Below, one piece after another: positions 1 to 8,447 of a stretch of DNA of 64,000 nt. The translations under genes and the position numbers were made by a program. Origin of the DNA: Anaerolinea sp. (GTDB lineage: Bacteria > Chloroflexota > Anaerolineae > Anaerolineales > Anaerolineaceae). The DNA lies in the NCBI GenBank assembly GCA_029975055.1, contig JARKPU010000058.1, positions 248,001-312,000 on the forward strand. The letters are read 5' to 3'. The notes beneath the pieces are model-generated. The model searched no databases. It had not been told where the DNA came from and was given only the letters and a program-made list of their open reading frames with translations. The number at the start of each line of letters is the position of its first letter. Positions within the stretch are counted from its first letter, which is position 1.

Positions 1-977
1 TGGCTGATTGCGGCATCCAATATACCATCCTTGCCCCCTGGCAGGCCGACTCGGCCGGCCTGGACACAACCCAACCTTACCGGGTGGAACTATCCGGCGG
101 CAGGAGCATGGTCGTCTTTTTCTATGACCAGGAATTGAGCACGCGGATCAGCTTTGACCCGGCCTCGACGGTGAACGCCGACCGCTTTCTATCGGATTAC
201 TTGCTCTCAAAATATAACCCCGAGGGGCAGAAAGACAGTCACCCGCAGTTGATCCTGATCGCCTCGGACGGCGAGCTGTACGGGCACCACCAGCCTTTCC
301 GTGATAAGTTCCTGGCCTACTTGATGGACGGCGCCATGCGCAGCTACCCGATCCAGATGACCTACCCCGGGCTGTGGTTGAAGCAGAACCCCGTGACCGA
401 GACGGTATCGATCCGCCAGAAGACCTCCTGGAGCTGCCTGCACGGGGTGAAGCGGTGGTCTGGCGTGTGTAATTGCACGGCGCACAGCGATTGGAAAGAG
501 CCGTTCCGCCGGGCGCTCGACAGGCTGGCAGAAGCGGTGGATGTGGAATACCTCAAGCTGGTCGATGGGCAAATGGCCGACCCCTGGGAGCTGCGCCACC
601 AGTACATCCGCGTCATTCACGGCGAACTGGATTTGCAAAACCTGGTGGCTGACCTGACGGGCAGGTTTCTTGAAGGCCGCGAATTGGAGCGCATCCATTA
701 CATTCTGCGGGCGCAATATGAGCGCCAGCGGATGTTCACCTCTTGCGGCTGGTTCTTCGACGATTTCGACCGCATCGAGCCGCGCAACAACGTGGGGTAT
801 GCCGCTCAGGCCGTGTTGATGGTCAAGCAGGCCACCGGGGCCGATCTTTCGTTGCTGGCGGAAGATGCGCTATCAGCGGTGAAAAGCTGGCGCAGCGGCC
901 TGCGAGCCGATGCAGTCTTCCGCAAGCACCTGATTCGCGCGGCCGAAACCTGGCGCGCGCCTGCACCAGAGCATTAA
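1..977 (+). CDS. GH57 / DUF3536 glycoside hydrolase-like protein, C-terminal part (5' truncated)
   Basis: The reading frame is open from base 3, so the gene begins before the window and only the last 324 codons are visible. The visible part has the conserved core of the DUF3536 region that follows a GH57 catalytic barrel: ILAPWQA near the start, then ISFDP, LIASDGELYGHHQ, TSWSCLHGVKRW and a CNCT motif. GH57 enzymes act on alpha-glucans, but the catalytic barrel itself lies outside the window, so the activity cannot be read here. The gene meets the GH13 gene tail to tail with only two bases between the stop codons. With the GH13 enzyme and the glycogen phosphorylase further right, it suggests alpha-glucan metabolism. 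The family call is firm; the substrate is not. Confidence 0.85.
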   Translation, partial: ADCGIQYTILAPWQADSAGLDTTQPYRVELSGGRSMVVFFYDQELSTRISFDPASTVNADRFLSDYLLSKYNPEGQKDSHPQLILIASDGELYGHHQPFRDKFLAYLMDGAMRSYPIQMTYPGLWLKQNPVTETVSIRQKTSWSCLHGVKRWSGVCNCTAHSDWKEPFRRALDRLAEAVDVEYLKLVDGQMADPWELRHQYIRVIHGELDLQNLVADLTGRFLEGRELERIHYILRAQYERQRMFTSCGWFFDDFDRIEPRNNVGYAAQAVLMVKQATGADLSLLAEDALSAVKSWRSGLRADAVFRKHLIRAAETWRAPAPEH

Positions 978-979
978 CC

Positions 980-3900
980 TCAGCCTTCGAGGAGCTTCTG
1001 CACCTGGTAACCGCTGGCTTTGGCGGCTTTGAGCATTTTCTTGACCAGCGCATGAGTCATGAGGGCGCGTTCCGCCAACAGGCTGGCGCCCGCGTTCGGG
1101 CCGCAGACGGCTTCGAAGACCGCCAACAGGCACATCCACCAGGCCAATTCCTCGAAGGCTTCCTTGTTGAACCATAGAATATCTTTAAAGCGGTTGACGC
1201 CCAGGAAGCGCTGGATGGTCTCATCGCCGAACCAACCTGCCAGCACCCGACGGTAAGGTGCGCCGCTGCCGGCGGCGAACCAGTGCTGCTGCTCGGTGAG
1301 CAGGCGCACCAGCCCGACTGCGCGCCGCGCCTCGGCTTCTGAAAGATCCAATCCGCGCAGGGCTTCTTCCAGGGCCGGGCCAAAGTGCCACTCATCGAAC
1401 CACGAGCGTGAAACCGCCGGGTAGTTGGCTGTATCCACCAGCTTGCCCAGCCCGCGCACGAACAGCCAGCCAAACAGGATGCCCATGCGCGCTGCCGGCT
1501 CTTTCTTGAGGCCGCTTTGCAGGTACTTGAGCGCCGCCTGGTAGGCCCTGGAACCTGGCATGGGGAATTTCTGCGCCAGCGCTGGCAGCGAGAGCGCGGC
1601 TTCGAGGCTGTGGCGCAGTTCTTCCACAAGCGGGGCCTGGTTCGCGGTTGCCCCGGTCATCTGCACGGCCCCGTGCAGCAGCCGGCTGTATTTACCCTGC
1701 GCTTCGTTCAGCAGCGCAGCCGAAACTTCTTGGGCGGGGTCGGAAAGCGTATTTTGCATCAGGTAGCGCAGGTAGCCGGGGTTGGCGATCTCCCGGTACG
1801 GGTTCAACACCGGCTGGACGACCAGTTCGCGCAGGGCTTCTTCGATGTTCGGCACGCCGCGCCCGTTGAGGTAGGCGCAGACCTGCCGGTAGGAGCCGTA
1901 AGAGTCGTCCTGCACCTGGGTGAAATCCAGGAACACGTGGTACTCGTATGCCCCCAGGTGGAGCGACAGGCCGTTTTCGACCAGCTCATTGTTGGAGAAG
2001 ATATACTCCAGCCCGGAGGCCTGGTCGCGGATGATGGTGAACCGGCCGTCGCCGGGCTGGATGCCCAGGCCTTCGGCCAGTGTGCGGGTGACCATCGGCC
2101 GGTCGCCGCCTGGGGTCTTCACCACGAAGGGAGAGGAAACGCGGATGGTTCCCTGCACATCGGCGAAGCGGTTGTGCACCACCACCAGTGCGCGCGATGA
2201 ACCGATTCCGTTCGAATAGGCCAGCACATTTTCTTCGACCCACCCGCCGGGGGTGATGAAGTCATACAACAGGAACTGGTCCACCCCGGCGAAGAGCGAA
2301 CGGCGCTGGAGGAGGGGGGTGATCTCCCGGCGGTGCCGGTCCACCAGGTACGGGTCTACCTGTTCATCCCACAGCGGCTTGCGGAATTCCATGCCGTATT
2401 TCTCAGCGTAGCCTTCGATCTGCCCGTGGCCGAACATGGGCAGGCCGGGCAGGGTGGCCATCAGCACACAGACCCCAAAATACTTGTCTCCCTTGCCGAA
2501 CTGCTCGACGGCGGTGCGCTCATCGGGGTTGTTCATGAAGTTCACGTAGCGCTTGAGGATTTCGGGATCAAATTCGAGCGTGTTTTTGATCAGCGTGCGG
2601 TACTTGGCGTTCTCTTCGTTGCGCAGCATGTTCATGAAGGCGCTGTTATACACGCGGTGCATGCCCAGGGTGCGCACAAAGTAGCCTTCCATCAGCCAGA
2701 AAGCTTCGGCCAGCAGGAGCGTATCGGGGGCTTCCTGAGCTACCCGGTCCACCACCTCGCGCCAGAACTCGTTGGGGAAGGCGGCGTTGAACTGTTCTTT
2801 CGTCAACCCGTGCTCGGCGCGCGAAGGGATGGCCCCGCCGGAACCCGGCTCGGGGAACCACAGGCGCTGGAAGTGGCGCTTGGCGAGGGTCATGGCGGCG
2901 TCGAAGCGGATGATCGGGAAGCGCCGCGCCACCGCGAGGATCGTCTGGATGACGGCCTCGCGCACTTCGGGGTTGAGGTAGTTGAGCTGCGCGGTGTCGT
3001 TCCATGGCATGCTCGTGCCGTCGTTGCCGTGGTAGATGTAACGGGTGCGCCCGTCGCGGTGGTCGTAATAACGAAAGACCACTGCCGCGTCGGTGCGGGT
3101 GAAGTAATGGTCTTCGATGTTAATGCTGACGGCCGGGTTGGATGAAAGATCGGGGCCGTTGAAGGTGTAGGAGGGGTAGGGAGAGTAATCGAGGCTGAGG
3201 AACCAATCGGGGTGATCGACCAGCCAGGGAGAATCGATGCCCATGTGGTTGGGGACCATATCCGAAGCCAGGCGGATGCCCACCCGCCAGGCGCGGTCGC
3301 GCAGGTTTTGGTAGGCCGCCTCGCCGCCCAGGTCATGGGCGATCTCGTATCCATAGAGCGAATAGGCCGAGGCGATGGCGTCTGGGTTGCCGCAAAGCTG
3401 TTTGATGAGCGCTGAAGCCCGGCTGCGCTCCCACAGGCCGATCAGCCACAGCCCGGTGAAGCCAAAAGAGGCCAGCTCGACCAGTTCCTCATCCGGGATT
3501 TGATCGAGGCGGGTGATCTCACGGCCGTACTTCTTGCTCAACTGGTTTAGCCAGACGTAGGTATTCTTGGCGATCAAGACAAGCCGGGGCATCCATTCGC
3601 GGTCCTGGCTGAAGGCTTCGTACTCCAGTTCGGCCAGAGCCGCGGCGTCGTAGGTGGGCACCAGCGTGGGGCCGGGCCCGCCCATGCCCATGGCTGCGGC
3701 TTTTTCCTCTTCTTTTACCAGGTCGAGGCTGCTGAGCAGGCGGTAGAGGTAGCGCCCAAGCAGCCCGCTCCAGTTCTCCCGCAGGTATTCAAGCTGGCCG
3801 GTGAGCGAATAGGGCACTTTGAGCGCCGGGGTGCGCAGCAAGGTGATGAGGTCCGTCTGCTCCGGCCCAAAAGGCGGTTCGGTTTTGAAGAATTGCTGCA

Positions 3901-4447
3901 GCCGGTCGATAGCCCGCCGGTAAGGAGTTTCGGCGGCCAGGCGTTCATCGTTGAATAACTCGAGGTAGGGCTGGCAGGCCGGGTTGCGATTGGTCACCCA
4001 CAGCAGGATCAGCTCCTCGAGGAGCACCTCGCGGTTCGCGATGCCTTCGGTGCTGCCTTCCAGGTATTCCTCAAGGGTTGCCTGGCCGCGATAGACAGCG
4101 AGGGGCGGGAACTCGGCGGCGAATTGCGAGAGGGTGCGGTCCAGCTCGGCCGGGCCAAGCGCGGATTCCAGGTCGGTCAGCGCACGGGAGAGGGCATCGG
4201 GGTTGACCTCGCGGCGGTACATGGCGATGACGTGATGCAAGATCTCGTCGATCAGCCCAAGCGCGTTGATCTGGCCGGCGCGGACGGCCTGCTCGGGAAA
4301 ATTCACCAGGTCGCGCTGCTGGTTGATCTTTTGCGCGAATACCCGTGCGGCATGGAAATTGGCAAAGACCACATTCCCTGAGTAGGAGAACAGGGATAAA
4401 TCAAACCCGTACCGGTCGCGCGCCTGCCTGGAGATGTGGAATTCCAT
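980..4447 (-). CDS. GH13 alpha-amylase family glycosyl hydrolase, unusually long (1155 aa)
   Basis: The central TIM-barrel carries the GH13 landmarks: DMVPNHMG (region I), the nucleophile in IIRFDAAMTLAK (Asp516) and the acid/base in LLLAEAFW (Glu581). Region IV reads FMNNPDE instead of the usual form with NHD, so the second transition-state residues are altered. About 330 residues precede the barrel and about 350 follow it; I recognise no known module in either extension. The start is supported by a GGAG-type ribosome site just upstream and by a TATAAT box at 4488-4483. No signal peptide is visible, so a cytoplasmic alpha-glucan enzyme is likely. Exact specificity (amylase, transferase or trehalose-type) cannot be told from sequence. 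Confidence 0.85.
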   Translation of the reverse strand: MEFHISRQARDRYGFDLSLFSYSGNVVFANFHAARVFAQKINQQRDLVNFPEQAVRAGQINALGLIDEILHHVIAMYRREVNPDALSRALTDLESALGPAELDRTLSQFAAEFPPLAVYRGQATLEEYLEGSTEGIANREVLLEELILLWVTNRNPACQPYLELFNDERLAAETPYRRAIDRLQQFFKTEPPFGPEQTDLITLLRTPALKVPYSLTGQLEYLRENWSGLLGRYLYRLLSSLDLVKEEEKAAAMGMGGPGPTLVPTYDAAALAELEYEAFSQDREWMPRLVLIAKNTYVWLNQLSKKYGREITRLDQIPDEELVELASFGFTGLWLIGLWERSRASALIKQLCGNPDAIASAYSLYGYEIAHDLGGEAAYQNLRDRAWRVGIRLASDMVPNHMGIDSPWLVDHPDWFLSLDYSPYPSYTFNGPDLSSNPAVSINIEDHYFTRTDAAVVFRYYDHRDGRTRYIYHGNDGTSMPWNDTAQLNYLNPEVREAVIQTILAVARRFPIIRFDAAMTLAKRHFQRLWFPEPGSGGAIPSRAEHGLTKEQFNAAFPNEFWREVVDRVAQEAPDTLLLAEAFWLMEGYFVRTLGMHRVYNSAFMNMLRNEENAKYRTLIKNTLEFDPEILKRYVNFMNNPDERTAVEQFGKGDKYFGVCVLMATLPGLPMFGHGQIEGYAEKYGMEFRKPLWDEQVDPYLVDRHRREITPLLQRRSLFAGVDQFLLYDFITPGGWVEENVLAYSNGIGSSRALVVVHNRFADVQGTIRVSSPFVVKTPGGDRPMVTRTLAEGLGIQPGDGRFTIIRDQASGLEYIFSNNELVENGLSLHLGAYEYHVFLDFTQVQDDSYGSYRQVCAYLNGRGVPNIEEALRELVVQPVLNPYREIANPGYLRYLMQNTLSDPAQEVSAALLNEAQGKYSRLLHGAVQMTGATANQAPLVEELRHSLEAALSLPALAQKFPMPGSRAYQAALKYLQSGLKKEPAARMGILFGWLFVRGLGKLVDTANYPAVSRSWFDEWHFGPALEEALRGLDLSEAEARRAVGLVRLLTEQQHWFAAGSGAPYRRVLAGWFGDETIQRFLGVNRFKDILWFNKEAFEELAWWMCLLAVFEAVCGPNAGASLLAERALMTHALVKKMLKAAKASGYQVQKLLEG

Positions 4448-4482
4448 GCCGACTCCTTTGTAAAGTCAGGGATACCGGTTTT

Positions 4483-4488
4483 ATTATA
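4483..4488 (-). promoter_or_regulatory. -10 box for the GH13 gene
   Basis: TATAAT on the minus strand, about 36 bases before the start codon, in an AT-rich dip. No convincing -35 is seen at 16-18 bp. A ribosome site follows, so this would be a normal short leader. Confidence 0.5.
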
Positions 4489-4539
4489 ATCGTTCCCGGG
4501 GGGAAGCGTTTATTCGTGCGTTTCCGCCTGTACCAGCGA

Positions 4540-5385
4540 TCAAAGGGCCAGGCAGGGGCCGCTAAAGCCCTCCACCTCCACGTTTTGGAGGATGAGGCCG
4601 TTTTCTTCCAGCTTCTGGGCTGCGCGGTCGACCAGCGCGGGCGGCCAGCCGAACAACCGCTGCAAATCGGCTTTCCGGGCGGCCCCCAGCGAGTCAAGGG
4701 CGCGCAGCAGCAGGTGCCGGCGGGCTTCCCATTCGCTGATGGGATGAGCCTGCTCGATCAGATCGGGGAAATGGCGGGGCACCAGGTCATAGATGAAAGC
4801 GTAATTCCAGGCTCCGGCTTCGGCGACGCCCGTGGGCAGGATGCGCATCGTCACCTGGAGGTCTTCGAGGGCGCGGTTGAAGGGCGTATCGCTGGTTTTG
4901 CTGGTCAGCCGGGCAGCCTTGCGCAGGGCGATGGTATCGAGCGGGCCGTTATCGAGCAGGGCTTCATAGACGGCGCGCGATTCGGCGGTCAGTTTGCCGG
5001 CCTCGTAGTCGATCAGGTAATCCTCTTCGGGCGAGCCGTAGTTGGGCGAGAGGGCATAAAAGTGCGGCAGGGTCTCCAGCGAGATGAATGAATTGCGCTT
5101 TTTGAGCACCCGCCCGTAATACACGCGCCGCTTGCCGAGCAGGCCGTCCTTCCAGCCCCAGGTGATGTGCCCGGGGTCGTCGTGCTCATCGGCGACCGGG
5201 CGGTTGCCGGCGACGGCCGTCCACAGGCTGGGGAATTCGATGCCCTTGTAGGGCCAGAAGAAGACCATCCCGCGCTCGTTGACGTATTGGACGGCATCAT
5301 CTACGGATGTGAGGTGCGTCCCAGGCAGGAGGCGGAAGGTGCGTTTTCGGTATTCGGCGATGGTTTTTTGGGTGATTGCAGGCAT
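4540..5385 (-). CDS. Winged-helix AlkZ-related protein
   Basis: 281 aa, soluble, no signal peptide. The sequence resembles the AlkZ/YcaQ-related winged-helix group (HTH_42 type): an N-terminal FFWPYKGIEFPSLW segment, a middle GPLDTIALRKAARL helix-turn-helix-like part and a C-terminal LFGWPPALVDRAAQKLEENGLI winged-helix segment. Relatives of AlkZ unhook DNA crosslinks, but the catalytic QxQ/QxD motif of true AlkZ glycosylases is not evident, so I would not assign a glycosylase activity. It stands alone between the GH13 gene and the thiolase, with about 90 bp to the former. The ribosome site is weak. Confidence 0.55.
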   Translation of the reverse strand: MPAITQKTIAEYRKRTFRLLPGTHLTSVDDAVQYVNERGMVFFWPYKGIEFPSLWTAVAGNRPVADEHDDPGHITWGWKDGLLGKRRVYYGRVLKKRNSFISLETLPHFYALSPNYGSPEEDYLIDYEAGKLTAESRAVYEALLDNGPLDTIALRKAARLTSKTSDTPFNRALEDLQVTMRILPTGVAEAGAWNYAFIYDLVPRHFPDLIEQAHPISEWEARRHLLLRALDSLGAARKADLQRLFGWPPALVDRAAQKLEENGLILQNVEVEGFSGPCLAL

Positions 5386-5496
5386 ACGGTTCCGCGCGGC
5401 AGAGATGACCGAACATTTGTGCCATCGTTATCTTACCCGAATCGGCGGAAAATGAAAAGAGGGCAGAACAGCCGCGAGCTGGCTTTCAACAACAGA

Positions 5497-5520
5497 AGGG
5501 CGGAGATGTTCATCCGCCCT
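5497..5520 (-). terminator. Hairpin after the thiolase gene
   Basis: An 8-bp perfect stem, AGGGCGGA paired with TCCGCCCT and separated by an 8-base loop, lies 63 bases past the thiolase stop. On the minus strand it is followed by a moderately T-rich stretch. It is a plausible intrinsic terminator, though the T run is interrupted. Confidence 0.5.
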
Positions 5521-5583
5521 GCCTGTTTTATACAAACACCGATGAAGATTTTTCTCCCAAGCCCGCTAAAACCGCCGTGCTAC

Positions 5584-6741
5584 CTAGACGGCGCGCAGGA
5601 TGTGGGTGAGGATGTTGGAACCGCTTCCGCCGATGTTTTGCGTCATGCCGATGCGCGCGCCTTCCACCTGCGTGGGCCCGGCTTCGCAGCGCAGCTGCTG
5701 GACGACCTCGATGATCTGGTACATGCCGGTGGCTCCCACGGGGTGCCCGCGCGCCTTCAGACCGCCGCGCGTGGCAACCGGGATGCGCCCATCCGGGCGG
5801 ATCTCGCCTTCCAGCGCGAGGCGCGGGCCCTGGCCGCGCTCGGCAAAACCGGCCGCCTCCAGCGAGAGGGCCGCCATGATGGTGAAGGCATCGTGCGTTT
5901 CGAACAAGTCCACCTCTGAGGGGGTGATCTTCGCCTGGTCGTATGCCTGTTTGGCAGATCGTTCGGCGGCCGAGAGCCAGAGCGGGTCGCGGCGGTGGTG
6001 GATGGCGATTGTGTCGGTGGCGGCGGCGGAGCCTTCGACGCGGATGATCTTTCCGCTGCCCACCTTGCGGAGCATTTCGGCGGGAACCAGCACGGCGGCC
6101 GCCGCTCCGTCGCCCATCGGCGAGGCATCCAGCAGGTTGATCGGGTCGGCAATCAGCGGCGCTTTGGCATAGGCTGCTTCGGTGATCGGTTCCTGGAAGC
6201 GCGCAAACGGGTTGTGCGCGCCGTTGGCATGGGCATTGATCGAGAAGGGCGCAAAGTGCTCGCGCTTCCAGCCGTATTCGTGCATGTAGCGGCGCATGAT
6301 AAGGGCGTTCAGCGCCACAAAGGAGAGCCCCTGGCTGGCTTCCCAATCGTAATCGGCGGCGGTGGCCAGCTCGGCGGTGATTTCGCCGCCCGGCGAATCG
6401 GTCATCTTTTCTACGCCGGCGGCGATGGCAACATCCAGCGACCCCGATGCGACGGCCATGACGGCGGCGCGGAAAGCCGCCGACCCTGAACCGCACGCGG
6501 CTTCGACGTGCAGCGCATCGGAAAAGCGCAGCCCGGCCCAGTCGGCCACGTAGGCCCCCAGGTGCTGCTGGTGGTTGGCCGCGCCAGACATCATGTTGCC
6601 GATGAACAGCCCGTCGGCCTTCGTCACCCCGGCATCGTGCATGGCAGCCAGAATGGCTTCACCGGCCAGCTCGCGCAGGGATTTTTCCCAATGCTCTTCG
6701 ATTTTGGTCTGTCCGATCCCCAGAACGGCTACTTCGCGCAT
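5584..6741 (-). CDS. Thiolase family protein (acetyl-CoA acetyl/acyltransferase-like)
   Basis: 385 aa from the ATG at 6741, which has an AAGAGGAG ribosome site; an in-frame codon further upstream has none. The protein starts MREVAVLGIGQTKI and carries thiolase-type landmarks: AACGSGSAAF with the acylated cysteine region, NPFARF, ETHDAFTI, and the C-terminal KARGHPVGATG and NIGGSG loops. It belongs to the SCP2/archaeal-type thiolases, whose members usually work with an OB-fold DUF35 partner; no such gene lies next to it here. It could form or cleave acetoacetyl-CoA or a longer 3-ketoacyl-CoA. It is transcribed divergently from the CapA-like gene. Confidence 0.85.
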   Translation of the reverse strand: MREVAVLGIGQTKIEEHWEKSLRELAGEAILAAMHDAGVTKADGLFIGNMMSGAANHQQHLGAYVADWAGLRFSDALHVEAACGSGSAAFRAAVMAVASGSLDVAIAAGVEKMTDSPGGEITAELATAADYDWEASQGLSFVALNALIMRRYMHEYGWKREHFAPFSINAHANGAHNPFARFQEPITEAAYAKAPLIADPINLLDASPMGDGAAAAVLVPAEMLRKVGSGKIIRVEGSAAATDTIAIHHRRDPLWLSAAERSAKQAYDQAKITPSEVDLFETHDAFTIMAALSLEAAGFAERGQGPRLALEGEIRPDGRIPVATRGGLKARGHPVGATGMYQIIEVVQQLRCEAGPTQVEGARIGMTQNIGGSGSNILTHILRAV

Positions 6742-6768
6742 AGGCTCCTCTTGATGTGATCTATCCTC

Positions 6769-6774
6769 ATTGTA
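6769..6774 (-). promoter_or_regulatory. -10 box for the thiolase gene
   Basis: TACAAT on the minus strand, about 28 bases before the start at 6741, in the 77-bp divergent region shared with the CapA-like gene. It is followed by the AAGAGGAG ribosome site. Confidence 0.45.
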
Positions 6775-6805
6775 GTGTAAACGGCTATCAAATTCGATCA
6801 AGTTG

Positions 6806-6811
6806 TATAAT
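6806..6811 (+). promoter_or_regulatory. -10 box of a probable leaderless promoter (CapA-like gene 1)
   Basis: TATAAT ends seven bases before the ATG at 6819 and no Shine-Dalgarno fits between them, so transcription would begin at or next to the start codon. Confidence 0.55.
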
Positions 6812-6818
6812 GGGGCGA

Positions 6819-8447
6819 ATGGTCAACACCTTCGCCCGGCTGTGCCTGCTCGCTCTGATCCTGAGCGGGTGCACTGCCATCCCACCGAGCCAGCCGGATG
6901 TTCGCGCCGCCGTACAAAGCGCCCAAATCCCAACCGCCACCCCCGCCACCCAAGACCCAGGCCTCACGCCCTCGCCGGCGCACCCTGGAAGTGGTTTGTG
7001 GGTCGATGCAAGCGTTCCAGCCGCGGTGGCCGGGGCTATCAGCGCACCTGGGGCCGCCGGAGCGGCAGAAGCAAGCGCCACCCTCGCTGTTCCGCCGGAA
7101 GGGGCTGAGCCAGCACGGGAACTGGCGCGCATATCCTGGGTTTATGCGCTGGCGACGCCTTTCCCCGGCCGGTTGGAAGACGCCACTCTCGCCGAGGTCA
7201 GGCAGGCCTGGGGGGCGGCGCAACCGGGAAGGGAGATCTGGCTTTCGGCGGAGACGCTGGCAGTGTTCGGCGCCCGGTGGGGGGCGCCCGCTCCCGGCGC
7301 GGTGCATGTGGCCCCTGAAGAAGCGCTCCTCGAGCAGGCCTGGGACGCCGGGGCAGAGTGGGCGCTCGTGCCGTTCGAGCGGCTCGAGCCGCGCTGGCGG
7401 GTGCTGCGCGTGGATAACCGCTCACCGTACGACCCGGATTTTCGTATAGACAGCTATCCCCTGGCCGTGCCCATCGTTCTCAGCGGTGCGGATACGTTCA
7501 AAATCACTTTGCCGCCATCGAATTACATCCGCGGCAGGCTGACCGTCCTCTCGCTGAGCGGGGTGACGGCCCTGGCGCGCCGCACGGCGGCCTTGATGAA
7601 TGCCAAAGGGGTGCTCTACCCGGCCAGCCAGGTGGGGGGCTGGCTGCGCGCGGCCGACCTGACGCACATCTCCAACGAGGTTTCCTTCAACCCCGATTGC
7701 CCGCCGGAGAAAGCGGCCGTCGGCGAGGCGCTCTTCTGCAGCCCGCCGGATTATATCCGCCTGCTGGAGGCAGCCGGGGCGGATGTGATCGAGCTGACCG
7801 GCAACCACAACTTCGACCGCGGCCAGGAAGCCTACGAGTACAGCCTGGAACTCTACCGCGAGCGCGGCTGGCCATACTACGGCGGAGGGGAAAACCTGGC
7901 CGAAGCTTCACGGCCGCTCATCATCGAGCATAACGGCAACCGGCTGGCGTTCCTGGGCTGCAACATGTCTGGGCCGGATGTCGCCTGGGCCGGGGTAGAT
8001 AAACCCGGCGCCGCACCGTGTGATTTTGAGAAGATGCGGGCCGAGGTCCGTTCGTTGCGCGAGCAAGGCTGCCTGCCCATCGTGACCTTGCAGGCCTTCG
8101 AGACGGAAGATTACAAACCGGCCCCGATGCAGCAACCCACCGAGTTCGTGCGCCTGGCCGAAGCAGGCGCGGTGGTCGTTTCGGGCAGCCAGGCGCACGT
8201 CCCGCAGGGGTTTCAATTCGCGGGCGACGGCCTGATCCATTTCGGGCTGGGCAACCTGTTCTTCGATCAAAGCGACTCGACCCTTACGCAGCGCGCCTTC
8301 ATTGACCGGCAGATCTTCTACCAGGGGCGTTACCAGGGTGTGGATCTCTTCACGGTGCGCCTGGAGGAGTATGGCAAGCCCGTCCCGATGCGCCCGGAGG
8401 AACGCAAGGCTTTCCTGGAGACGATCTTCGATGCCAGCGGCTGGTAG
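6819..8447 (+). CDS. CapA-family lipoprotein, copy 1
   Basis: 542 aa from the ATG at 6819. An alternative in-frame ATG at 6810 overlaps the -10 box. The N-terminus is a lipoprotein signal (hydrophobic stretch ending LILSGC), so it should be anchored on the outer face of the membrane. Residues about 95-210 form a region containing WVYALATPFP that does not look like CapA. The C-terminal half is a CapA/PgsA-type metallophosphoesterase-like domain with GNHNFD, NRLAFLGCN, GSQAHVPQG and HFGLGNLFFDQ. CapA-type proteins take part in poly-gamma-glutamate or capsule assembly; no synthetase genes (capB/capC) are nearby, so the role is open. It overlaps the second copy by 17 bases. Confidence 0.8.
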   Translation: MVNTFARLCLLALILSGCTAIPPSQPDVRAAVQSAQIPTATPATQDPGLTPSPAHPGSGLWVDASVPAAVAGAISAPGAAGAAEASATLAVPPEGAEPARELARISWVYALATPFPGRLEDATLAEVRQAWGAAQPGREIWLSAETLAVFGARWGAPAPGAVHVAPEEALLEQAWDAGAEWALVPFERLEPRWRVLRVDNRSPYDPDFRIDSYPLAVPIVLSGADTFKITLPPSNYIRGRLTVLSLSGVTALARRTAALMNAKGVLYPASQVGGWLRAADLTHISNEVSFNPDCPPEKAAVGEALFCSPPDYIRLLEAAGADVIELTGNHNFDRGQEAYEYSLELYRERGWPYYGGGENLAEASRPLIIEHNGNRLAFLGCNMSGPDVAWAGVDKPGAAPCDFEKMRAEVRSLREQGCLPIVTLQAFETEDYKPAPMQQPTEFVRLAEAGAVVVSGSQAHVPQGFQFAGDGLIHFGLGNLFFDQSDSTLTQRAFIDRQIFYQGRYQGVDLFTVRLEEYGKPVPMRPEERKAFLETIFDASGW

